64,000 nucleotides of DNA from NCBI GenBank assembly GCA_035531475.1, contig DATKST010000034.1, positions 9,698 through 73,697 of the forward strand, given 5' to 3'. Below the pieces are notes generated by a model. The model had not been told where the DNA came from, ran no database searches, and worked only from the letters and a program-made list of their open reading frames with translations. Shown piece after piece: positions 15,615-24,929 of this stretch (positions are counted from its first letter, which is position 1; each line of letters starts with the position of its first letter). Both the position numbers and the translations under genes were made by a program. The DNA comes from CALCEB01 sp035531475. Its GTDB lineage: Bacteria; Acidobacteriota; Terriglobia; UBA7540.

Positions 15615-18600
15615 ATGCTGAAATCCATCGTTCGCTTTTCGTTGCGCCGTCCGGGAGTAGTGATCGCGCTGGCGTGCGCGTTGCTTGCCTACGGTGTCTA
15701 TTCTCTTCGCACCGCGAGCTACGACGTGTTTCCCGAATTCGCTCCGCCCGAAGTCTCCATTCAGACAGAGGCGCCGGGCCTTTCGCCGCAGCAGGTGGAA
15801 GAGCTCGTGACTCAGCCCATCGAGAACGCCGTTGTGGGCGTGACGGGCGTGAGCGTGGTCCGGTCCGGCTCGATTCAGGGACTTGCCGTCATCAACGTCA
15901 TCTTCAACGACACCGGCGACGTTTACCGCGACCGCCAGCTTGTTGCCGAGCGGCTGGCCACTCTCGCCGGGCAACTCCCGGCCGGAGTCACGCCCATCAT
16001 GACACCGCTCACGTCTTCCACGAGCGTGGTGATGGCCGTGGGGCTCACTTCGCGGACGCACTCGCTGATGGATCTGACCACCACCGCCGACTGGGTGGTG
16101 AAGCGGCGATTGCTGGCCGTGCTCGGCGTCGCCAAGGTGGCGGTGTTCGGCGCGATGACGCGGCAGATTCAAATCCAGTTCGATCCCGGCCGTCTCATCC
16201 AGCACGGAGTTGGTGTGACCGACGTGATCGCCGCCGCCCAGCGCGCCTCCGGCATTCGTGGCGCGGGCTTCGTCTCCACCGCAAACCAGCGCATCATTCT
16301 TCAAAGCCAAGGGCAATCGCTCACGCCCACTGCCATTGCGCAGACGGTCCTGGTTCATCACCTGGGAGCCAACCTCACCCTGGGAGACGTGAGCAAAGTG
16401 GTGGCCGCCCCGGCGCCTCCGGTGGGCGGCGCGTCCATCATGGGCCAGCCCGGCATCATCCTCATGGTCTCATCGCAATACGGCGCCAACACCCTCGAAG
16501 TGACGCGCGGCATCGACCGGGCATTGGGGGAACTCCAGCCGGGGCTCGAAAAGGCCGGCATCCAACTGCACGGCGATATCTTCCGCCCGGCGGACTTCGT
16601 GGTGACGGCACTGCACAACGTTCGCCGCTCTTTGCTGATCGGCGCCTTGCTGGTGATCGCCGTGCTGTTCCTGTTCCTCTCCAATCTTCGCACCGCGGCT
16701 ATTTCCTGCGCGGCGATTCCGCTTTCGCTGCTCGGCGGGATCGTGGTGCTGGAGCACCTTGGCCTGAGCCTGAACACGATGACGCTGGGCGGCCTGGCCA
16801 TCGCCATCGGCGAAGTGGTGGATGATGCGGTTATCGACGTGGAGAACATACACCGCCGCTTGCGCGAAAACCGCGCGGCGAAGAAGCCGAGGACGGCGTG
16901 GCGCGTGGTGCTGGATGCCTCGGTGGAAGTCCGGAGCGCCGTGGTGTATGCCACGTTCGTCGTGATTCTGGTCTTCTTTCCTGTGCTCACCCTCTCCGGA
17001 ATTGCCGGCCGCATCTTTTCTCCCCTCGCCGTGGCGTATATTTGGTCGATCCTGTTTTCACTGCTCGTCGCGCTGACGGTGACCCCGGCGCTGAGCCTGG
17101 CGCTGCTCGCCAACCGCGATCTTCCTCAGCCTGATCCGCCGCTGGTTCGCATTCTCAAGCGCGCCTACCGCCGCGTACTGCAGGCGGTTGAGCGCTGGCC
17201 GGGGCTGGTGCTGGCCAGCGTCGTCCTGGTGCTGCTGGCCGGCGTGGCGATTCTGCCTTCGCTCGAAGCCTCGTTCATTCCCCCGCTGCGGGAGGGCAAT
17301 CTCACCGTGCACATGACGATGGTCCCGGGCACCTCAATCCGCCAGAACCTGCGCATGGGCAACCGGCTGACTCAGGTATTGCTCAAAGTACCTTACGTGC
17401 GCCTGGTGGCCCAGCGCGCCGGCAGAGCCGAGCTGGCCGACGACACGCACGGCACGCACGCCAGCGAGTTTGAAGTAGCCCTCAACGTCCGGAACGGAAA
17501 TCAGTACCAGGCCGCCCTTCATGACATTCGCAGCGCCGTCGCTAAACTGGGCGGCGCCGTCTTTTCCGTGAATAACTTTCTTGTCGAGCGCATCGATGAG
17601 ACGATTTCCGGTTATACCTCAGGCGTGGTCGTGAACATTTTTGGAAACGATCTGGGCGTGCTTGACCAAAAGGCGCAACAAGTGGCGCGAGCGCTGGGTG
17701 GCATTCCTGGAGTCTCAAACGTCCAGCTTCAGTCCCCGCCGGGCACGCCGCAGGTGGTGGTGCGCCTGCGGCCCGCCGATGTCGAACGCTGGGGCTTCGA
17801 TCCGGTTCACGTGCTCGACGCAGTGCGAACCGCCTTCAGCGGTGACGTGGCCGGGGAAGTCTACCAGGGCAGCCGCGTTTTCGACGTTACCGTTGTCCTT
17901 GAACCCTCAGAGCGGCGCACGGTTGGAGCGATCTCCGCGCTGCCCTTGCGCGGCCCCGACGGCAACTACGTCACGCTCGGCCAGCTTGCGGATATCTATG
18001 AGACCACGGGCCGTTACATCATCCAGCACGAAGGCGCGCTGCGCGTGGAATCGGTGACGTGCGACGTGGGGAGGGGCGGCGTCAACAGCTTTCTTGCCGA
18101 GGCGAATCGCCGCCTTTCGCGGCTTTCCTTTCCGCCCGGCACCTACTTTTCCTTCGGCGGCACGGCGCAAGAGCAGGCGCGCTCCAATTATGATCTTGTA
18201 GTGCATTCGCTGCTCGCGGCCCTTGGCATCATCCTGCTGCTCTGGGTGGTGATGGGCCACACTCGAAACCTGATGCTGGTGCTCGCGAACCTGCCGTTTG
18301 CAATGGTGGGAGGCATCTTCGCCGCCTCGCTCACCGGCGGTGAGCTTTCTCTTGGCGCGCTCGTCGGTTTTGTCACGCTTTTCGGCATCACGCTTCGCAA
18401 CTCCATCATGCTGATTTCCCATTACGAGCATCTGGTGGACGCGGAAGGCATGACCTGGGGGTTGGAGGCGGCGCTCCGCGGGGCTGGCGAACGTCTCGCT
18501 CCGATCCTGATGACCGCGCTCGTTACCGGACTCGGGCTGCTGCCCTTGGCACTCGGCAGCGGCGATCCGGGACGCGAGGTTGAAGGCCCGATGGCCGTCG

Positions 18601-18710
18601 TCATCCTGGGCGGGTTGATCACTTCCACCCTGCTTAACCTGCTCGTGCTGCCCACGCTCGCACTGCGATTCGGGCGCTTCACACCGCGCCGACACCTCGT
18701 GGGGCCGTGA
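15615..18710 (+). CDS. Heavy-metal RND efflux pump, CusA/CzcA family
   Basis: The 1031-residue protein has the RND plan: TM1 (about residues 10-30), a large periplasmic domain, TM2-6 (about 335-500), TM7 (about 530-550), a second periplasmic domain, and TM8-12 (about 850-1020). The HME signature in TM4, LAIAIGEVVDDAVIDVENIH (about 395-414), contains the acidic proton-relay residues of metal-exporting RND pumps. It should use the proton gradient to drive metal ions out through the adaptor and TolC-like channel encoded upstream. Typical CusA methionine ligands could not be confirmed by eye, so Cu/Ag versus Co/Zn/Cd or Ni specificity is open. A 190-bp gap with a palindromic repeat separates it from the adaptor gene. 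Confidence 0.92.
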   Translation: MLKSIVRFSLRRPGVVIALACALLAYGVYSLRTASYDVFPEFAPPEVSIQTEAPGLSPQQVEELVTQPIENAVVGVTGVSVVRSGSIQGLAVINVIFNDTGDVYRDRQLVAERLATLAGQLPAGVTPIMTPLTSSTSVVMAVGLTSRTHSLMDLTTTADWVVKRRLLAVLGVAKVAVFGAMTRQIQIQFDPGRLIQHGVGVTDVIAAAQRASGIRGAGFVSTANQRIILQSQGQSLTPTAIAQTVLVHHLGANLTLGDVSKVVAAPAPPVGGASIMGQPGIILMVSSQYGANTLEVTRGIDRALGELQPGLEKAGIQLHGDIFRPADFVVTALHNVRRSLLIGALLVIAVLFLFLSNLRTAAISCAAIPLSLLGGIVVLEHLGLSLNTMTLGGLAIAIGEVVDDAVIDVENIHRRLRENRAAKKPRTAWRVVLDASVEVRSAVVYATFVVILVFFPVLTLSGIAGRIFSPLAVAYIWSILFSLLVALTVTPALSLALLANRDLPQPDPPLVRILKRAYRRVLQAVERWPGLVLASVVLVLLAGVAILPSLEASFIPPLREGNLTVHMTMVPGTSIRQNLRMGNRLTQVLLKVPYVRLVAQRAGRAELADDTHGTHASEFEVALNVRNGNQYQAALHDIRSAVAKLGGAVFSVNNFLVERIDETISGYTSGVVVNIFGNDLGVLDQKAQQVARALGGIPGVSNVQLQSPPGTPQVVVRLRPADVERWGFDPVHVLDAVRTAFSGDVAGEVYQGSRVFDVTVVLEPSERRTVGAISALPLRGPDGNYVTLGQLADIYETTGRYIIQHEGALRVESVTCDVGRGGVNSFLAEANRRLSRLSFPPGTYFSFGGTAQEQARSNYDLVVHSLLAALGIILLLWVVMGHTRNLMLVLANLPFAMVGGIFAASLTGGELSLGALVGFVTLFGITLRNSIMLISHYEHLVDAEGMTWGLEAALRGAGERLAPILMTALVTGLGLLPLALGSGDPGREVEGPMAVVILGGLITSTLLNLLVLPTLALRFGRFTPRRHLVGP

Positions 18711-18714
18711 CACG

Positions 18715-18864
18715 GGCATCTTCCTGCTGCTCTTTCTGGCGTTTGGCAGCGCCCGCGAGGCTCTGTTGGTGATGGCGAAACACGCGCAAGCCTTCATTGG
18801 CGGCGTCCTGGCGGTCATAGTGGCCGGCGGCACCCCTCAAGTTCGGCCAAATTCATGGAATTGA
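18715..18864 (+). pseudogene. Fragment of a second RND pump gene
   Basis: Immediately after the pump stop, another frame reads GIFLLLFLAFGSAREALLVM, AFIGGVLAVIVAGG and ends at TGA 18862-18864. This matches the TM10-11 segment of CusA/CzcA pumps (compare the intact copy around 18230-18350) but is not in frame with the upstream gene. It is a leftover of a duplicated or recombined pump gene. Confidence 0.6.
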
Positions 18865-19044
18865 AGCTGGACAAGATTCTTCGCGTTGGCCTGTTCTGAA
18901 AACTGGTAGAATAAAGCCGAAGTGTTGGCCGGTCCGTTCTACCCGCTAGACTCATGATTCGGGCGGATGGTTGTGGTTAAAAGATGAATCGGCCCGGCCA
19001 GGGACACTTTCACCTAAAGAACTACCGAAGCGACCGGAGGTTCT

Positions 19045-19545
19045 ATGAAGAAGATTTTATGGATCGGATTTGGCGCCCTGGCACTTGGCGTTTTGCTGGC
19101 TTACCTCGCCGCGACCCCGGTGAGGGCTTTACCGGCCCCGGCGGCTGGAGCGCCCCAAGGTCACCCCCAGATTATGGCGGCGCTGCGTTCATTAAATTCG
19201 GCGCGGTACCAATTGAACGGCGCCGCGACGGTTTACGGTGGGCACCGGGCAAAGGCTGAGCAACTGACCGACCAGGCGATTCGGGAGTGTCATGCGGCGA
19301 TTGATTATGCGAGGACCAAGCATGTAGAGCGCATCCCACCCGCTCCGCCCATGTCAAAAGGCCAAAGAAAGGCAGAGCGGGGCTATCCGGCCATGCACGC
19401 TGCTTTGAATGATTTAACGGTTGCCAGCAATCACCTGCAAAGGGCGGCTAAGGTTTTTGGCGGCCATCGCGCCAACGCGCTGAGATTCGCCAACCAAGCG
19501 ATCAATGAATGTCATGCCGCCCTTAGATACGTCCACGCCAAATAA
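19045..19545 (+). CDS. Secreted protein with an internal duplication
   Basis: A 166-residue protein with a signal peptide (about residues 1-28, KILWIGFGALALGVLLAYLA). The mature part consists of two homologous ~50-residue repeats: HPQIMAALRSLNSARYQLNG followed by GGHRAKAEQLTDQAIRECHA (about 41-90), and YPAMHAALNDLTVASNHLQR followed by GGHRANALRFANQAINECHA (about 112-161). Each repeat contains the block GGHRAxA, then QAIxECHAA, so conserved His and Cys recur in the same places. A four-helix or paired-hairpin fold is likely. It follows a metal efflux locus, so metal binding by the His/Cys pairs is a reasonable but untested idea. A GGAGG sits before ATG 19045. Confidence 0.7.
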   Translation: MKKILWIGFGALALGVLLAYLAATPVRALPAPAAGAPQGHPQIMAALRSLNSARYQLNGAATVYGGHRAKAEQLTDQAIRECHAAIDYARTKHVERIPPAPPMSKGQRKAERGYPAMHAALNDLTVASNHLQRAAKVFGGHRANALRFANQAINECHAALRYVHAK

Positions 19546-19602
19546 TCGAGCTTAACTCCGGGGCGCTGGCCCGCACTGGCGGGTCCGGCGCTTCGGGTTA
19601 GC

Positions 19603-20085
19603 TCATCGCTCGCGATCAAGGCCTGTGCCGCCCGCCAACAATCGGTTCAGCGCCATCGCCTGCCTGGAATTCTTTTTCAGGATGACCCGCCAGATTCGCG
19701 CCAACTCATCGCGGGCAATTTCTGCGATGGTGCCGCGCCCGCGCTGGGGTGTGAAGGCCAGGACGTGGTCGAGATCAGGATGGCGGGTAAGGGGATGATC
19801 GAGCCGTAGAGCCTGAGACGGAGGGCAGAAGGAAAGCAGCGGTCCCTGGCTGGCATCCCTCCCATCGGAGGCGGCTCGCGCCATGCCCACCATCAGCCTG
19901 CGGTCCGCTTCGTAACACAGAAACAGATCCCCGCGCTTGACCTGATCGCGGATCAGGCGCAGGCTGCGGGCGCTGCGGATCCAGCCCCGGTCGCCCATGG
20001 GGAAAGGCCGGCGGCGGCGCGACGCAAAGTATCGCCGGAACTCCCAGCCCCGCCGCGTATTGATCTTGAAAACCCAGGCTTTCAT
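19603..20085 (-). CDS. EVE/PUA-like domain protein
   Basis: A 160-residue protein. Pattern features (MKAWVFKINTRRGW at the start, SARSLRLIRDQVKRGDLFLC at about 39-58, then YEADRRLMVGMARAASDG) fit an EVE-type PUA-superfamily fold, in which a DLxxxY strand leads into a conserved small-molecule or modified-base pocket. Its start overlaps the end of serA by 4 nt (ATGA), so the two are co-translated. EVE proteins bind modified nucleotides in DNA or RNA; the link with serine biosynthesis is probably only operon context. The family call is from pattern memory. Confidence 0.6.
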   Translation of the reverse strand: MKAWVFKINTRRGWEFRRYFASRRRRPFPMGDRGWIRSARSLRLIRDQVKRGDLFLCYEADRRLMVGMARAASDGRDASQGPLLSFCPPSQALRLDHPLTRHPDLDHVLAFTPQRGRGTIAEIARDELARIWRVILKKNSRQAMALNRLLAGGTGLDRER

Positions 20086-21674
20086 CCCATCTTGACCACT
20101 CGCGCCTCGCGCACGGCGGACACAGATTTGATTTCCGCAAGCACCGGAGCGGGGATGGGGTTATCCACATTGATCAGACCAATGGCCTGGCGCGATTGCG
20201 GGTTACGGCCCAACGCGAAGCTGGCGATGTTGATGGAGTGGTTGCCCAGGACGGTGCCCACCGCGCCGATGACCCCTGGGACATCCTGATTCTGGATGTA
20301 GAGCAGCGTTCCGTGCAGCGGCGCCTCAATATCGATATCGTTCAATCCCAACAGGCGTGGCATGTTCTTTAAACCCACCATGCCCAACACGGAAACGGTC
20401 TCCGCCGCCGTTTTCAGCGCAATGCCGAGCGAATTGGAGAACGCGGCGCGGCGCGGGCTGCGCTGCTCCGTGACTTCAATGCGCCGCTCGTGCGCCAGAC
20501 TGGCTGCGTTGATCAGGTTGGCCTGCTCTTCGGCTGAAAGCACTTGATTCAGGATGCCCACCAGCACCGCGTTTTTCACCAGATGGGTATTGAGCTCAGC
20601 GAGTCCTCCATCGTAGCTCACGCGGATCTGTTCCATGCCGCCGCTCGCCACTTGCCCCAGAAACGATCCCAACCTTTCCCCAAGCTGGATGTAAGGTTGA
20701 AGGCGCTGATATTCCTCGGGCGAAACGGACGGCATGTTCACGGCATTGCGCACCATGCCCTGCAGCAAATAGTCCCGCACCTGCTCGGCAATGCGAATGC
20801 CCACGATCTCTTGCGCCTCTTCGGTGGACCCCGCGATGTGGGGCGTGACGATCACTTGTCGGTGGCGGACCAGCGCCGAATCCTTAGGTGGTTCCACCTC
20901 AAACACATCCAGACCCGCGCCCGCCACCTGGCCCGATTCAATCGCTGCCAGCAAATCTTTCTCATTGATGAGTTCACCGCGCGCACAGTTGACGACGCGC
21001 ACGCCCGGTTTGGCCATCCCCAGGGTGTGGGCGTTTAACAAATGCTGGGTTTCAGGTGTCAAAGAGCAATGCAAGCTCACAAAGTCGCTCGCCCGTAACA
21101 GGTCACCGAGCGCCAGTACCTGCACGTTCTGCTCCTGGGCAAGGCGGGCCGGAACGAAAGGGTCATAACCGACGGTTTTCATCTGGAATGCCTGAGCCAA
21201 GCGAGCGACTTCCAACCCGATTCTTCCCAGGCCGATCAGCCCTAGCGTCTTTCCTCGCAGCTCCATGCCCAGGAACTTCTTTTTCTCCCACTTGCCCTGC
21301 TTCACGGAGTCGTCAGCTTCCGGAATGCGCCGCGCCAGCGCCAACATGAACGCCAGGGTCTGCTCGGCGACGCTGGTGGCGTTGCCGCCCGGAGTGTTCA
21401 TCACCACAATGCCCTTGCGCGTTGCGGCCTCCAGGTCCACGTTGTCCACGCCCACGCCGGCCCGGCCGATCACGCGAAGGCGCGTGGCGTGGTCCAGCAG
21501 ATCGGACGTCACCTTGGTGGCGCTACGCACGATCAACGCCTCCGCATCTTTGATCTCCGGCTTGGGATCCAGTTTCTTGCCCTTCTCCGGCAGGTAGTTC
21601 ACTTCAAACGAGGGTTCATCCCGCAGCACTTTCAGCGTGCTCTCGGAAACATCATCGGTCACAAGAATTGTCAT
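20082..21674 (-). CDS. serA: D-3-phosphoglycerate dehydrogenase
   Basis: About 530 residues from MTILVTDDVSESTLK (ATG 21674); an in-frame codon at 21725 would add 17 unrelated residues. The catalytic NAD-binding core is at about 100-300 (GKTLGLIGLGRIGLEVARLA with the Rossmann glycines, then CARGELINEKDL and HIAGSTEEAQ, which carry the active-site Arg/Glu/His set). An intervening ASB-type domain follows (about 315-450), then a C-terminal ACT domain (about 455-530, QDVPGVIGAVGTVLGNHSIN) that senses serine in this long form. It oxidises 3-phosphoglycerate in the first step of serine synthesis. The class V aminotransferase 160 bp upstream on the same strand probably serves the same metabolism. 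Confidence 0.96.
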   Translation of the reverse strand: MTILVTDDVSESTLKVLRDEPSFEVNYLPEKGKKLDPKPEIKDAEALIVRSATKVTSDLLDHATRLRVIGRAGVGVDNVDLEAATRKGIVVMNTPGGNATSVAEQTLAFMLALARRIPEADDSVKQGKWEKKKFLGMELRGKTLGLIGLGRIGLEVARLAQAFQMKTVGYDPFVPARLAQEQNVQVLALGDLLRASDFVSLHCSLTPETQHLLNAHTLGMAKPGVRVVNCARGELINEKDLLAAIESGQVAGAGLDVFEVEPPKDSALVRHRQVIVTPHIAGSTEEAQEIVGIRIAEQVRDYLLQGMVRNAVNMPSVSPEEYQRLQPYIQLGERLGSFLGQVASGGMEQIRVSYDGGLAELNTHLVKNAVLVGILNQVLSAEEQANLINAASLAHERRIEVTEQRSPRRAAFSNSLGIALKTAAETVSVLGMVGLKNMPRLLGLNDIDIEAPLHGTLLYIQNQDVPGVIGAVGTVLGNHSINIASFALGRNPQSRQAIGLINVDNPIPAPVLAEIKSVSAVREARVVKMG

Positions 21675-21835
21675 GGTCTCTTCGCTCTTATGAGTTGGAT
21701 TTATTGGCCCGGAACCGATTTTCAAGGGTCTGCTGAATTTCTCTTGGCGCTGAGAAATTTTGAGACCTGCCTTTGCCGGAAAGCGGATTGATCCGCAGTG
21801 CGCCCAGGCGGCCGCGAGGTTCGGGGCATTTGCCG

Positions 21836-23017
21836 CTAGGCTTTCCCTGTTGCCGACTGTCCGGCTGTGCGCCGCAGATAAACTTCTTGCACGGCCCGCA
21901 CGCCGGAACCTAGCTCCACCTTCTGTCCTTTGCGGTGGAGTGCAATCTCAAGCGCGGCAATCACGGAAAACAAGTCGGAGATATCGTAATAGCCAAGATG
22001 GGCCAGCCGGAAAATCTGGCCTTTCATGGTGCCCTGGCCGTTGGAAAGAATGGCGCCGAAATCCTTGCGAACCATTTTGATGATCTCGCCCGAGTCGATG
22101 CCCTCCGGCGCGCAGATGGCGGTGACGGCGTTGGCATAGTTGCCCGTAGCGAACAGTTTCAATCCCACGCGTTGGGCGGCGGCTCGCGCCGCTTCCGCCA
22201 GCAGCGCAGCATTGGCAATCAAGTTTTCGCGGCCCAGCTTCTTGATGTATTCGAGGGCTGCATGCAGGCTTACCACCAGGGACGTGGCCGGCGTGTAACT
22301 GGCCTCGCCCTTCGCAAGGTTTTTGCGCTCCTTGGCATAATCAAAATAGAAGTGTGGCAATCTTGCTTTTTCGATGAGCTTCCACGCCTTTTCGCTTACC
22401 GCCGCAAAGGCCAATCCGGGCGGGATCATCGTTGCCTTTTGCGAGCCGCCAATCACCACGTCCAATCCCCATTCATCCGGGCGTAGGTCCGTGGTGCCCA
22501 GCCCCGTGATGGCGTCTACCACCAGACAGGTTTCGGGGCAGGACTTGACGGCGGCGGCGAGCGTCTTCACGTCATGGCTCACGCCCGTCGAGGTCTCGGT
22601 CGCCTGAATGAAAACCCCGCGGAAAGGTCCATGCTTTTCAAGCTGTTCCTTCAAGCCTTCGATGTTTACCGGATGCCCGTAAGGCGACTCCACCGTCACG
22701 GCTTCCACTCCGTAAGCCTGGGCAATCGCCAGCCAGCGCTCTCCGAATTTGCCGGCCGTGCCCACCAGCATGCGCTCGCCGGGCGAAAGCAAATTGGAAA
22801 CGGCCCCTTCCATCGCCCCGCTTCCCGAACAGGCAAATAACAACATGTCGTTTTGGGTATTAAAGTAATACTTTAGATGTTCGATCGTTTGCCGCATGAT
22901 TTCGCGGAATTCGTCCGTGCGGTGATGAATGTTGCGCGTGGCGCCGCGAAGCTGCGCTTCCATCAGCAGTGGCGTGGGGCCCGGGGTGAAGAGTCGTTCC
23001 TTGATGAGTAATGGCAT
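21836..23017 (-). CDS. Class V aminotransferase (alanine-glyoxylate/serine-pyruvate type)
   Basis: A 393-residue PLP enzyme. It starts MPLLIKERLFTPGPTPLL, typical of the alanine-glyoxylate aminotransferase branch of class V. The PLP-lysine motif is GSQKATMIPPGLAF (about 190-203, with Lys in SQK), and the conserved VDAITGLGTTDLRPDEWGLD (about 165-184) supplies the pyridine-binding Asp. In many bacteria lacking serC this family provides the aminotransferase step next to serA, so a role in phosphoserine or serine-glyoxylate transamination is likely from context. Between it and serA lies a ~160-bp spacer without recognised features. Confidence 0.9.
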   Translation of the reverse strand: MPLLIKERLFTPGPTPLLMEAQLRGATRNIHHRTDEFREIMRQTIEHLKYYFNTQNDMLLFACSGSGAMEGAVSNLLSPGERMLVGTAGKFGERWLAIAQAYGVEAVTVESPYGHPVNIEGLKEQLEKHGPFRGVFIQATETSTGVSHDVKTLAAAVKSCPETCLVVDAITGLGTTDLRPDEWGLDVVIGGSQKATMIPPGLAFAAVSEKAWKLIEKARLPHFYFDYAKERKNLAKGEASYTPATSLVVSLHAALEYIKKLGRENLIANAALLAEAARAAAQRVGLKLFATGNYANAVTAICAPEGIDSGEIIKMVRKDFGAILSNGQGTMKGQIFRLAHLGYYDISDLFSVIAALEIALHRKGQKVELGSGVRAVQEVYLRRTAGQSATGKA

Positions 23018-23516
23018 GGTTCAAATGTCCTCTTATTCTTCTGGTGGATTGCGGGACGGCGTTTCTGCCGTTCGGAGTTATCCTGCCGCTGTACGGAGTT
23101 TTCCTCGTTCCGTCGCGCGTTGTTGGGGTTCTGGCAGCGTGGAATTCTAAATTTTGAACTCCGCCGTGGTGAATTGGAATCGAAGGACTTTCAGTATTCT
23201 TGCAATCAAAGCCGGCAATGGCGCTGATCGCGGCGAATGACTTATTTCTTATGGCAGGACCGCGCTCCCACCGTGCGACCGCCAACTCACCGATACTTCA
23301 GTTTAGAGAAAGTTGGCGGGGTTGTCAAAAAATTAGGGACGGTAGTGGTAGCTTGGTTTGTTGCAGCGACGCTCTATGAGCGGCGGAAACCATCGGGAAA
23401 TCAAGTTCGGCAGTCACAAACCGCCTCCCTCCCGGCTGCGGAGACCGGAAATCGGACGGAGCCCGTCGCAGCCCTTTATCCATCAGCTCCCCGCCGGTAT
23501 CCTGGAATCACGCGGA
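23018..23516. other. Intergenic region between divergent functions
   Basis: No gene is supported. Minus-strand DNA just upstream of the aminotransferase contains small hairpins such as ACGGC-AGAAAC-GCCGT (about 23053-23068), but I could not match them to a known riboswitch. Confidence 0.3.
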
Positions 23517-24302
23517 TTAAGGCCCTACCTGGCGGGTGATTGTTACCGGCACCGTCAGCACAAATTGCAGCCGGGCTTCCGCCGGCAGGGTGATCTCCTT
23601 CTTGCCCGTGGCTGCGGCCCCGGCAGTGCCCGCTCCCGCCCCGATCAACCCACCAATGGCCGCTCCCTTTCCTTTGCCCGCAAGAGCACCGATCAACGCT
23701 CCCACACCTGCCCCGCCACCAATCAATACCTCGTCTCTCTTCTTGTGCGAACCACCCTTCGCGCTCCAGGTACGGGTGGTGATTTGGACCGGATTGCCGC
23801 CGCGCGGAGTGATGGAATCGAGAGTCAACGCGAGCTCAGCAGGCCGGTTCAGCCGTCCAGAACTCACGGCATTGGTCACATGACCGGTCACCGCGCTTCC
23901 CGCTGGAAACACATCATAGCCGCTTGCCATAAGTGGCGTTGCCAGAGTTCCGCTGAACGAAGCGCCCGAAGCGGCAGAGGCAGAACTCACGGTGTTGTCC
24001 AGGTGGATCGACACCGTGGCCCCCGCAGGGACGGTAGCGGTTTCAACCCTGGGTTGCGGGGGAGAGGAAGGCTGTGGATTTCCCGGGGCAGACGCCGCAC
24101 GCCGGGGATTGTTGCTGGAGGACGCTTGGGGAGCAGCGGGCGCTGCCTCCTGCGAAGTGCCAGCCGCTGTTGCCTGGGATGTGGCAGGAGAAGCCGCCTG
24201 CTGTGCTTCCTGAGAAGCCGTTGGTTGATTACCCTGGCGACAACCTGCCAGAGTGATGCCCAGGGCGACTGTCAGCGCGGTCACACTCAATCTTTTTTGC
24301 AT
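23517..24302 (-). CDS. Glycine-zipper lipoprotein
   Basis: The 261-residue protein starts with a lipoprotein signal (MQKRLSVTALTVALGITLAG then C at residue 21). A long Gln/Ala/Ser/Pro-rich linker follows (about 22-95), then a beta domain (about 96-175). A glycine-zipper segment, GGGAGVGALIGALAGKGKGA with AAIGGLIGAGAGTAGAA (about 200-232), and a closing strand LQFVLTVPVTI end the protein. Glycine zippers of this kind mediate helix packing in or at membranes and are common in acidobacterial outer-membrane lipoproteins. The predicted location is periplasmic or outer membrane; no enzymatic role is apparent. Confidence 0.75.
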   Translation of the reverse strand: MQKRLSVTALTVALGITLAGCRQGNQPTASQEAQQAASPATSQATAAGTSQEAAPAAPQASSSNNPRRAASAPGNPQPSSPPQPRVETATVPAGATVSIHLDNTVSSASAASGASFSGTLATPLMASGYDVFPAGSAVTGHVTNAVSSGRLNRPAELALTLDSITPRGGNPVQITTRTWSAKGGSHKKRDEVLIGGGAGVGALIGALAGKGKGAAIGGLIGAGAGTAGAAATGKKEITLPAEARLQFVLTVPVTITRQVGP

Positions 24303-24658
24303 GGCTGTTCTCCGTTCATGGCGTTATCTGCCCCTCGCCGTTTTCCTAATCTGCTGATAAAAAAACCGGTGAGCGCATTCAAGCCGAAATTCAATTCCCT
24401 ACTTAAAGGCAGGACGGCAAAACAACTCCTTCTAAAAATAATAACGAATGGCGCCGGGAACGTCAAGTGAATGTAAACCGAATATTGTCGGCTGAAGAAT
24501 TCACCATAATCGCGGATTCCCGCGAAAGGTGGCATTGTTTTGCTGGCGGGCGGGCGAGGTGTGGGAAGGCAGGTCTGTGCTACTCATGTGTAACTTGGCA
24601 ACGTGGTGCGCAGGCCTGCCGCTGAGGTTTGTGGCTCGTACTGGTGAACCTTCGCTAC
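24303..24658. other. Intergenic region upstream of the lipoprotein gene
   Basis: AT-rich DNA that should hold the promoter of the divergent minus-strand lipoprotein gene. I see no confident promoter pair, RNA or gene. Confidence 0.3.
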
Positions 24659-24745
24659 TCACTTTCCATTCTTGGGAGGGTATTTTTTGAGCATCTTGTC
24701 AACCGACTTGAGTACCTGTTTTTCGTCACCTCTACGTCCACTACG
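24659..24745 (-). pseudogene. Duplicate C-terminus of the neighbouring DUF4136 gene
   Basis: The minus-strand frame reads GDEKQVLKSVDKMLKKYPPK and NGK before the TGA at 24661-24659. The intact gene 270 bp upstream ends GDEKQVLKSVQKMFKLYPPP, so ~25 residues are duplicated with a few changes. Upstream of the fragment the similarity stops and frames are closed. It is a remnant of a tandem duplication of the DUF4136 gene. Confidence 0.6.
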
Positions 24746-24929
24746 GGGCCGTCCGGACGGTGGCGGTGTCCGATGGTCTGCTCCGTACCAACCGGAAACC
24801 GGTCTGGGAAGCTATCCAGCCCCGGTCCCTCTATGTACTTGTCTGCCATGACCCCAAGGGAGTTCTTGGCACGTACGGGACCGGGATTCTAGACCCTGCT
24901 GGAAGCCATCCTTATGCCTGGATTTACAT

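Noticed and set aside
15674..16825. A 383-codon frame overlapping the RND pump on the same strand
   Set aside because: It is an Arg/His-rich shadow of the pump gene caused by high GC; it has no ribosome site.
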